In this document: positions 1 to 4,528 of the stretch, in pieces
How positions within the stretch are numbered: the stretch's first letter is position 1
How the letters are laid out: each line of letters opens with the position of its first letter
NCBI GenBank assembly: GCA_902462495.1
Contig: CABQCC010000083.1
Span: 1 to 6,222 of the forward strand
Direction of reading: 5' to 3'
Length of the DNA: 6,222 nt
Source of the DNA: an uncultured Eubacterium sp.
GTDB lineage: Bacteria > Bacillota > Clostridia > Oscillospirales > Acutalibacteraceae
The notes under the pieces: model-generated
Seen by the model: only the letters and a program-made list of their open reading frames with translations
Databases searched by the model: none
Told to the model about the DNA's origin: nothing
Translations under genes and position numbers: made by a program

Positions 1-37
1 TCTTGCGAAGGAAGATGTATATAAATACCTCGACTGA
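1..37 (+). CDS. C-terminal end of an unidentified plus-strand protein (partial)
   Basis: In frame 2 the window opens with eleven codons reading LAKEDVYKYLD, followed by a TGA at 35-37. The charged, helix-like composition looks like a real protein tail. The stop lies about 20 nt before a strong hairpin terminator (57-91), which is where a gene end is expected. Frame 1 stops at 22-24, and frame 3 runs on through the terminator, so frame 2 is preferred. Too little remains to name the protein. If real, this gene is convergent with the LRR protein gene and shares the bidirectional terminator with it. Confidence 0.45.
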   Translation, partial: LAKEDVYKYLD

Positions 38-56
38 GCAAAAAACGAAAAACGCC

Positions 57-93
57 AAAAATGCTGTAAGTTCAATACTTACAGCATTTTTTT
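57..93 (+). terminator. Bidirectional intrinsic terminator
   Basis: A perfect inverted repeat pairs AAAAATGCTGTAAG-side bases 57-70 with 78-91 around a 7-nt loop (71-77). It is flanked by A-runs on the left and a T-run on the right. Read on the plus strand it ends with a run of seven T and would terminate the partial gene at the left edge. Read on the minus strand it ends with five T and can terminate transcripts coming from the LRR gene after they cross the repeat element at 94-254. Confidence 0.88.
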
Positions 94-254
94 AACCCCA
101 CCGTCAACACTTCGTGTTGCCTCCGTCTCACCTACCGGTTCGGTCGGTGCTTCTGCATTAAAATGCAGAGGTCTCCACAGGAGACCCGCACCCCTTGCGT
201 CAAGTGGAGGCAAGTCGATTAAATGTATTTGGCGTGTTTCAGGAGCTTTATTGA
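94..254 (+). repeat. Modular repeat element, left copy (long core)
   Basis: The element has two conserved ends. The outer end (94-121) is identical over 28 nt to the complement of 6194-6221. The inner end (226-254) matches the complement of 6123-6151 at 27 of 29 positions. Between them this copy carries about 100 nt of palindrome-rich sequence that the right copy lacks. The outer end contains a hairpin (CAACAC-TTC-GTGTTG, 105-119). No coding capacity is evident. The inner end runs into the LRR gene and includes its stop codon. The layout resembles a short non-autonomous interspersed repeat, but no transposase is present and no family name can be assigned. Confidence 0.8.
117..213. other. Multibranch stem-loop core inside the left repeat
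   Basis: An 8-bp perfect outer stem (TTGCCTCC 117-124 with GGAGGCAA 206-213) encloses four hairpins in succession. They are CACCtACCG-GTT-CGGTcGGTG (129-149, one mismatch), TCTGCAT-TAAA-ATGCAGA (152-169), GGTCTCC-ACA-GGAGACC (170-186) and CTTG-CGT-CAAG (194-204). The fold is possible as RNA from either strand or as a DNA cruciform. The LRR gene transcript would contain it in its 3' region if transcription proceeds to the terminator at 57-91. The pairing was read by eye and no folding energy was computed. Confidence 0.6.
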
Positions 255-2152
255 TATATCAGGAACTCATTTGCAAACTGCCAGTAATTCTCGCCGAGTT
301 CATCTTTCATTTCTTTGTAATAAATTGCGTAGTCCTTGCCGTTCACCCAGCCGTCACCGTTGAGGTCGTATCCCTCCAGCACAACCGTTCCGAAATCGTA
401 GCTTCCGTTCTTTGAAACCTGAATCTTTTTAACGGAATTTCCGCCGTAATAATTGTTGAATGTAATGTAGCAATCCTCAAATGTTCTGATAGTCCAAGTG
501 CCGTCGGAATTGACCTCATATCTTCTGCCATCCACCGTGATATATGCGTGCGAATACGGAATATTATGAGAATGTCCGCCAAAGTCATCCTCATCCATAA
601 CGCATCTACCCGTCACGATATACGAATCTGTAGGCACAAAATTCTCCTTGTAGCTGTCGCCGCACAAAATGCAGGTATGCAAAGTATAGCCGTCATCGTC
701 AGGTGTCGGCTCGATATATTTTTCTGTATAGCTATGGTCGATATGAACCGTGTAGGTTGCCGTTTTGTCACCAAACGAAATTTTTGCCTCGTTGTCACCG
801 CAAGTAAACGGAACCTCGTCCTGAGTGTCAAGCAGTTTGATATGCTCGCCCGCAACATAATCGGTATAATAAACACTGCCGACCGTTCCGTCAGCAAAGC
901 TCAAATCAATCACAAAATCAGAAAGCATACTCGGTGTAATTTCAAAATATCTTTTGTTATATGATTCCTTATAATCGGAAGCGGAAAAATTGATTTTGCC
1001 GTTATAAATACTAAAGCCGTTGACATCTGTCGGATAAGCATACACCGAAAAATCACCCGTCATTTTTTCCGAATTGACAAATAAATCATAGGTCTTTCCC
1101 GCCTCGAATTTTTGCCTGATTCCAAAGCCGTTTTGGCTTTTGTCTATATCATCATTTTCAGCCAAAAGTTTGCCGTCAAGATAAAGTTTTCCGTATGTAT
1201 CGCAACCGCCGACAGAATAGAGAATATACTCCTGTGTTTTGTCGGGAGAAAAAGTATAATGAAAAACATCGTTTTCGTTGCTTTCGGTAAAAGCGTTTGC
1301 ATATTCAACACCGCATTTTATCGGAATTGAATCAAGAAAGGTGCAAGCAAAGCCGTTGCCGATTGCATAACTGTGAGAAACCGAATTCTCATAAACGCCC
1401 ATTGTAAAGCCTTCAACCTTTTTATAAGCGTCGGAAAAGCCCAAAGATTTGGAATTACAAACCGCATTCATCGGAACATCCACACGTTTCAAAGATGTGC
1501 AACCCAAAAAGGCATTTTGCAACAATTTCACGCTCTGTGTCATTGATGAAAAATTGACTTCTTTAAGATTTTTACAATCAAAAAACGCCTTGTTGCCGAT
1601 AAAACTGACCGCTGACGGAATAGTTATGCTTTCAAGGGTGAAACATTGATAGAATGCACCTTCGCCGATTCTTTTAACCGTGCTCGGCAAATGAATGCTC
1701 TCAAGCAAAAAGCAATTATAAAAAGCCTTGTCATCAATTTGTTCAACCCCAAAAGGAATATCCCAATTTGTCATTTTTGAGGTGCTTGCAAAGGTGTATT
1801 TGCCTATTCTTTTGAGTGTTCTCGGCAAAGAAAACGAACTTGCATCGACATTGTGGAAAAGATTGTTGCCGAGAGAAGTTATGCCCTCGCTGACAACAAC
1901 ATTTTTGATTGTGCCGCTTTCCCAATCAAACCACGGAATACTTGACGAGTTGAGCGAAAGGTCGGGAACTGCGCCCTTGCCGTTTATATAAAGTGTTTTT
2001 GTTTCGCCGTCATATTTATAGTAAGTGTCGCTGTTGCCGAATCTTATGCCCAAATCATCGGTTGCCTCTGTGGCAAAAGACGCTGTGCCATACGAAAAAA
2101 AGGCAGTAGCAAACAAAACCGTTGCAAGCAACAAGCTCAAAAGTTTTTTCAT
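248..2152 (-). CDS. Secreted BspA-type leucine-rich-repeat protein with PPC-like and dockerin-like regions
   Basis: This 634-residue protein begins with a signal peptide (MKKLLSLLLATVLFATAFF..., cleavage probably after SFA near residue 27). Residues about 80-230 hold successive BspA/LRR_5 repeats of the form 'LPSTVKRIGEGAFYQCFTLESI'. Residues about 295-372 resemble a bacterial PPC domain (FHYTFSPDKTQEYILYS, GKLYLDGKLLAENDD). Near 472-507 is a HSYTEKY...HTCILCGDSY segment with a CxxC pair, common in such surface proteins. Residues 512-592 look like a small beta-sandwich, and 596-607 (DLNGDGWVNGKD) form one dockerin-like calcium loop. No LPXTG sorting signal or transmembrane anchor is visible. 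The start is the ATG at 2152, because GGAGGTGG (2158-2165) precedes it and the signal peptide follows at once; the upstream TTG at 2284 would lie inside the repressor gene. It probably acts outside the cell in adhesion or binding; the ligand is unknown. It lies 25 nt downstream of the metal-sensor gene and is probably co-transcribed with it. Confidence 0.9.
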   Translation of the reverse strand: MKKLLSLLLATVLFATAFFSYGTASFATEATDDLGIRFGNSDTYYKYDGETKTLYINGKGAVPDLSLNSSSIPWFDWESGTIKNVVVSEGITSLGNNLFHNVDASSFSLPRTLKRIGKYTFASTSKMTNWDIPFGVEQIDDKAFYNCFLLESIHLPSTVKRIGEGAFYQCFTLESITIPSAVSFIGNKAFFDCKNLKEVNFSSMTQSVKLLQNAFLGCTSLKRVDVPMNAVCNSKSLGFSDAYKKVEGFTMGVYENSVSHSYAIGNGFACTFLDSIPIKCGVEYANAFTESNENDVFHYTFSPDKTQEYILYSVGGCDTYGKLYLDGKLLAENDDIDKSQNGFGIRQKFEAGKTYDLFVNSEKMTGDFSVYAYPTDVNGFSIYNGKINFSASDYKESYNKRYFEITPSMLSDFVIDLSFADGTVGSVYYTDYVAGEHIKLLDTQDEVPFTCGDNEAKISFGDKTATYTVHIDHSYTEKYIEPTPDDDGYTLHTCILCGDSYKENFVPTDSYIVTGRCVMDEDDFGGHSHNIPYSHAYITVDGRRYEVNSDGTWTIRTFEDCYITFNNYYGGNSVKKIQVSKNGSYDFGTVVLEGYDLNGDGWVNGKDYAIYYKEMKDELGENYWQFANEFLIYQ

Positions 2153-2157
2153 CACTA

Positions 2158-2165
2158 CCACCTCC
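2158..2165 (-). promoter_or_regulatory. Ribosome binding site fixing the LRR protein start
   Basis: GGAGGTGG on the minus strand, five bases before the ATG at 2152. It separates the true start from a 44-codon in-frame extension that would overlap the upstream repressor gene. Confidence 0.85.
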
Positions 2166-2177
2166 GAATTTACAAAA

Positions 2178-2552
2178 TCAATCGTTTTCCTCGATATGTT
2201 GAAGACCCATCGCAATAATGGTGCGAACATGGTCATCGGCAAGAGAATAAAATATCGATTTGCCCTCTCGCCTGTTTTTAACAAGTTTGTTTTGCTTCAA
2301 AATTCTCAACTGATGAGATATTGCCGACTGTGTCATATTGAGCTGTTCTGCCAAATCGCACACGCAAACCTCCTCCTCAAACAAAACAAATAGAATTCTT
2401 ATTCTTGTTGAGTCGCCAAAAACTTTGAACAGTTCCGACAAGTCATACAGTTCTGTTTCGTCAGGCATTTTTGCGCTGACTTTTTCGAGCAGTTTTTTAT
2501 GAACGCAAACTGCATCGCAACATTCGGCAGTACATTCTTTTTTATCAGACAT
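2178..2552 (-). CDS. CadC/SmtB-type metal-sensing ArsR-family repressor
   Basis: This 124-residue winged-helix repressor has the recognition segment MTQSAISHQLRILKQNKLV (73-91) and the wing REGKSIFYSL (95-104). It carries both classical metal sites of the family. The alpha-3N type site has N-terminal Cys7 and Cys11 (also Cys12 and Cys16) and the VCVCDL motif with Cys63 and Cys65. The alpha-5 type site is D106-x-H108-x10-H119-x2-E122, an exact match to the SmtB/CadC pattern. By family knowledge, such proteins bind DNA without metal and release it when Zn, Cd or Pb binds. The start at 2552 is chosen because GGAAGTG (2558-2564) lies five bases upstream; the longer TTG reading from 2615 would overlap the promoter. 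No metal efflux ATPase is adjacent; the next gene is the LRR protein. Which metal is sensed cannot be decided from sequence. Confidence 0.92.
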   Translation of the reverse strand: MSDKKECTAECCDAVCVHKKLLEKVSAKMPDETELYDLSELFKVFGDSTRIRILFVLFEEEVCVCDLAEQLNMTQSAISHQLRILKQNKLVKNRREGKSIFYSLADDHVRTIIAMGLQHIEEND

Positions 2553-2570
2553 TTTATCACTTCCGCAAAT

Positions 2571-2587
2571 TAATCTATTATATATTA
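2571..2587. promoter_or_regulatory. Candidate repressor operator
   Basis: An AT-rich 17-bp imperfect palindrome, TAATCTATTATATATTA, matches at 7 of 8 symmetric positions and overlaps the -10 box at 2584-2589. This is where an autoregulating ArsR-family repressor would be expected to bind. AT-rich palindromes arise easily by chance, so the assignment rests mainly on position. Confidence 0.4.
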
Positions 2588-2612
2588 TACATAAAAACCA
2601 ACATACAGTCAA
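2584..2612 (-). promoter_or_regulatory. Promoter of the metal sensor - LRR protein operon
   Basis: Minus-strand -35 TTGACT (2607-2612) and -10 TATAAT (2584-2589) are separated by exactly 17 bp, a near-consensus vegetative promoter. Transcription would start near 2577, giving a leader of about 25 nt before the repressor ATG. Confidence 0.82.
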
Positions 2613-2623
2613 CAACGCACAAC

Positions 2624-2668
2624 AACAAAACTGCGAACAGAAATAAATTCCTGTCCGCAGTTCTTGTT
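2624..2668 (-). terminator. Hairpin terminator after the histidine phosphatase gene
   Basis: Bases 2629-2640 pair with 2651-2662 over 12 positions (one G-U pair in RNA) around a 10-nt loop. After a one-base bulge, five more pairs extend the stem (2624-2628 with 2664-2668). On the minus strand it is followed by a T-rich stretch TTTTGTTGTTG. It sits between the phosphatase stop and the next promoter, insulating the two units. The T-tract is interrupted, so its efficiency is uncertain. Confidence 0.68.
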
Positions 2669-2686
2669 TAAGATTATTAAATTGTA

Positions 2687-2714
2687 GCGTGGTTCAGGAG
2701 CTTTATCGACAGTC
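2687..2714 (+). repeat. Repeat core, middle copy
   Basis: This 28-nt segment containing TTCAGGAGCTTTATCGAC matches the complement of 6118-6145 at 26 of 28 positions and corresponds to the inner end of the left element. The outer module of the family is absent here. It begins 8 nt beyond the phosphatase stop codon, in the same orientation as the left copy. Confidence 0.75.
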
Positions 2715-2722
2715 CGATTATT

Positions 2723-3439
2723 CTAATGTCTTGTGTCATCCTCAAAACATTCACAAAATCTGGCAGCGAACGCAGGTTCTTCTCCGCCTGCGTAGAGGTG
2801 ACTGATGTCACCAAACTGCTGTGTTCTGAAAACGGCTATGCCCTGTTCCCTTTCCTCTGTTATCAAGGTTGTAACCGAAGTCGGAAGTGCAACAAAATTA
2901 TGCCACAAAACCATAGGTGAACAGCCAAAAATGTGCGACAAAATTACACATTCCACACCAAAGTGGCAAAACAAAACGATTGTGTCGTGATTTGAATTTT
3001 GCACCTCAAAAACATTACCGTTGTGCACATATCCGTGCTCTGCAAGAAGCTTGTCAACGCCCTTGCAAACTTTTTTGTATTTTCGTTCAACATTTCCGCT
3101 TTGCATAAGCGGTGTTTTTATCCAATCCTGAGGATTGTAAAATGCGGGATTGTCTGTCCATTCTCTCGGAAGCCTATCCCATGCGCCTTTGGTTTCTTCG
3201 TTTATTTTAACTTTGCCCTCAAATTCTCTTGCCCAATCAAGCGTTTTAGCTTTGCGGTTGAGCTTTTTAAGTGTCGGCTTGGCGGTATCCTTTGCTCTGC
3301 CAAGCGGTGAACAATAAAAATCTTTCACATCAAGTTTTATAAGTCGGTCGGACAAAAGTTCCGCTTCTTTCCACCCCTTTGAAGTCAGCGAATCTATCGA
3401 ATAATCAGGGTCACCGTGACGCACTATAATAAATTTCAT
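2723..3439 (-). CDS. Histidine phosphatase (phosphoglycerate mutase-like) family protein
   Basis: This 238-residue cytosolic protein opens directly with the family signature: FIIVRHGDPDY places the phosphorylated catalytic His at residue 8 within RHG. SPLGRAKDTA (44-53) is the second family block, WAREFEG (69-75) holds the acidic region, and the second catalytic His is H159 in LFCHFGVE. The family removes phosphate from sugars, nucleotides, proteins or other small molecules through a phosphohistidine intermediate; the substrate cannot be predicted. The start at 3439 is preferred because GAGGTGAT (3443-3450) lies just upstream, so the in-frame TTG at 3457 would place the ribosome site inside the gene. 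It has its own promoter and terminator and appears monocistronic. Confidence 0.9.
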   Translation of the reverse strand: MKFIIVRHGDPDYSIDSLTSKGWKEAELLSDRLIKLDVKDFYCSPLGRAKDTAKPTLKKLNRKAKTLDWAREFEGKVKINEETKGAWDRLPREWTDNPAFYNPQDWIKTPLMQSGNVERKYKKVCKGVDKLLAEHGYVHNGNVFEVQNSNHDTIVLFCHFGVECVILSHIFGCSPMVLWHNFVALPTSVTTLITEEREQGIAVFRTQQFGDISHLYAGGEEPAFAARFCECFEDDTRH

Positions 3440-3442
3440 AAT

Positions 3443-3463
3443 ATCACCTCTGTACAAGGTGAT
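3443..3463 (-). promoter_or_regulatory. Inverted repeat covering the phosphatase ribosome binding site and -10 edge
   Basis: ATCACCT (3443-3449) and AGGTGAT (3457-3463) form a perfect 7-bp inverted repeat with a 7-nt spacer. On the minus strand the downstream arm is the ribosome binding site (GAGGTGAT), while the upstream arm touches the -10 box at 3462-3467. It may be a DNA operator, or an RNA hairpin hiding the ribosome site in read-through transcripts. Confidence 0.55.
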
Positions 3464-3490
3464 TATATAACATTTTCAAACTTATGTAAA
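3462..3490 (-). promoter_or_regulatory. Promoter of the histidine phosphatase gene
   Basis: Minus-strand -35 TTTACA (3485-3490) and -10 TATAAT (3462-3467) have a 17-bp spacer. Transcription would start near 3455, leaving a leader of only about 16 nt that includes the ribosome binding site. The -35 lies immediately after the spo0A stop codon. Confidence 0.75.
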
Positions 3491-3492
3491 CA

Positions 3493-4263
3493 TCAAATTA
3501 CCTGTGTTTTGTGCATCGAAAGTTTTATTCTGTCGGTAATCATAGCAATGAATTCGCTGTTTGTCGGCTTGCCTCTGTTGGACTGAATTGTGTAGCCGAA
3601 ATATGACGACAGCACCTCTACATCGCCTCTGTCCCAAGCAACCTCGATAGCGTGACGAATAGCTCGCTCCACCCTTGACGAAGTGGTTGAATACATCTTT
3701 GCGATTGTCGGATAAAGAAGCTTTGTAACCGATTCGAGCATTTCATCATCATTGATGCTCAAATCAATTGCCGTACGCAAATACTGATAGCCTTTGATGT
3801 GAGCAGGAACGCCGATTTGACGCATAATATCGGAAATCACAACTTCAATATCTCTTTCAACAATTCCGTTTTTATTTGTTTTGCTTCGCTTCCAATTCGA
3901 TAAGCTCTGCACTCTCTTTGCAACCGATGACGGATTTACGGGCTTGATGAAATAATAGTCAGCGCCGGCATTGATAATCTGCTGTTCAAAATCCGAACTG
4001 TCAACTGCCGAGAACACCATGACAAGCGGTGGATTGCTCATATTTTCTCGAATATAGTCCAGAACTTCCATTCCGTCCAAACCGCTCAAGAAAACATCCA
4101 ACATCACGGCGTCATAATTTTGACTTTGCAACTGTTCAATGACTTTTCGTCCGTCTTTCTTGGTTAATGTTGATTCAAACCCCAATTTTTTCAATTCCTT
4201 TTGACATTCCTTGCCGAAAGATTCCGAATCATCGGCAATAAGAATTTTCGTTGTTTCATTCAT
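3493..4263 (-). CDS. spo0A: Sporulation master response regulator Spo0A
   Basis: The 256-residue protein is a full-length Spo0A. Residues 1-118 are a receiver domain with the acidic pair D11-D12, phospho-acceptor D56 (VMLDVFLSG), S85 at the switch Ser/Thr position and K107 (FIKPVN). A linker near 119-136 leads to the Spo0A DNA-binding domain, whose diagnostic segment SRVERAIRHAIEVAWDRG is at 196-213, followed by the usual GKPTNSEFIA near the C-terminus. By family knowledge, phosphorylated Spo0A binds 0A boxes and switches the cell toward sporulation and stationary-phase programmes. The start ATG at 4263 is preceded by GGGGT (4272-4276). In well-studied sporeformers spoIVB lies directly upstream; here the upstream genes are a sortase-like protein and a membrane protein. 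No terminator is obvious in the 53 nt before the phosphatase gene, so some read-through is likely. Having spo0A does not by itself prove the strain forms spores. Confidence 0.96.
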   Translation of the reverse strand: MNETTKILIADDSESFGKECQKELKKLGFESTLTKKDGRKVIEQLQSQNYDAVMLDVFLSGLDGMEVLDYIRENMSNPPLVMVFSAVDSSDFEQQIINAGADYYFIKPVNPSSVAKRVQSLSNWKRSKTNKNGIVERDIEVVISDIMRQIGVPAHIKGYQYLRTAIDLSINDDEMLESVTKLLYPTIAKMYSTTSSRVERAIRHAIEVAWDRGDVEVLSSYFGYTIQSNRGKPTNSEFIAMITDRIKLSMHKTQVI

Positions 4264-4300
4264 TACTTTTTACCCCAATTTAAAATAATTTTACAACTTT

Positions 4301-4319
4301 ATGTGAATATTATTCACAT
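4301..4319. promoter_or_regulatory. Palindrome 1 upstream of spo0A
   Basis: A perfect 8+3+8 palindrome, ATGTGAAT-ATT-ATTCACAT, centred at 4310. It lies 37 nt before the spo0A start and just downstream of the expected start site of the proximal candidate promoter, a typical repressor position. The second palindrome shares both arms. Confidence 0.6.
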
Positions 4320-4333
4320 TTTGTTGCATCCAC

Positions 4334-4362
4334 ATATTACCATAATAATCAGTAAAATGCAA
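4334..4362 (-). promoter_or_regulatory. Candidate proximal spo0A promoter
   Basis: Minus-strand TTGCAT (4357-4362) and TAATAT (4334-4339) with a 17-bp spacer. Each box is only a partial match. Transcription would start near 4327, placing palindrome 1 in the early transcribed region. This is the weaker type of promoter call. Confidence 0.4.
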
Positions 4363-4373
4363 TAGTTTTTTGG

Positions 4374-4402
4374 TATTTATTGTGAATTTTATTCACAGTC
4401 AA
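4374..4402 (-). promoter_or_regulatory. Candidate distal spo0A promoter
   Basis: Minus-strand -35 TTGACT (4397-4402, good) and -10 TAAATA (4374-4379, poor) with a 17-bp spacer. Palindrome 2 fills the spacer almost exactly, so any protein bound there would block polymerase. Confidence 0.35.
4381..4397. promoter_or_regulatory. Palindrome 2 upstream of spo0A
   Basis: A perfect 7+3+7 palindrome, TGTGAAT-TTT-ATTCACA, centred at 4389, which is 79 bp from palindrome 1. The conserved arms with only the 3-nt centre differing suggest two sites for one dimeric regulator. Confidence 0.6.
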
Positions 4403-4449
4403 CAACATTCAACCAAATTCATTCAAACCCGACAATATTTTTACAAATC

Positions 4450-4491
4450 AAAAAAGGGACGGCTCAATCCGTCAACAAATCTTTCGATTTG
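4450..4491 (-). terminator. Terminator of the sortase-like / membrane protein operon
   Basis: On the minus strand a CAAATC-GAAA-GATTTG hairpin (4476-4491) is followed by GACGG-ATTGAG-CCGTC (4458-4473) and then CCTTTTTT. The second stem is only 5 bp but GC-rich and is directly followed by a T-run, as expected for an intrinsic terminator. It begins 38 nt after the membrane protein stop and separates that operon from the spo0A control region. Confidence 0.7.
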
Positions 4492-4528
4492 CGACACTTT
4501 GAGTAGTCCTCACAAGAATATTTTTATA

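Noticed and set aside
94..254. CRISPR array or tRNA in the left palindrome-rich region
   Set aside because: No regularly spaced direct repeats occur, and the stems do not fit tRNA arm lengths, anticodon loop or CCA end.
548..964. Long plus-strand open frame of 138 codons opposite the LRR gene
   Set aside because: It lies wholly inside a well-supported minus-strand gene, has no ribosome site, and its translation resembles no recognisable domain.
2153..2284. Upstream in-frame extension of the LRR protein to a TTG at 2284
   Set aside because: It would overlap the repressor gene by over 100 nt and bury the signal peptide. The ATG at 2152 has a strong ribosome site.
2553..2615. Upstream TTG start for the ArsR-family repressor
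   Set aside because: The extension covers the -10 and -35 of the promoter, and the ATG at 2552 has its own ribosome site.
4312..4341. Sigma-H promoter for spo0A built on GTGGAT and GAATAA
   Set aside because: The distance between the two boxes is about 4 bp too short and the -35 is not AGGA.
4301..4397. CRP/FNR or Rex sites upstream of spo0A
   Set aside because: The arms resemble TGTGA...TCACA, but the spacer is 7 nt rather than the 6 of CRP/FNR. TGTGAA...TTCACA has 5 rather than the 4 of Rex sites.
4310..4397. DnaA boxes (TTATTCACA at 4310-4318 and 4389-4397)
   Set aside because: Both fit the relaxed TTWTNCACA pattern, but the full two-fold symmetry points to a dimeric regulator, and no origin features such as dnaA or dnaN are present. 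It remains a minor alternative.
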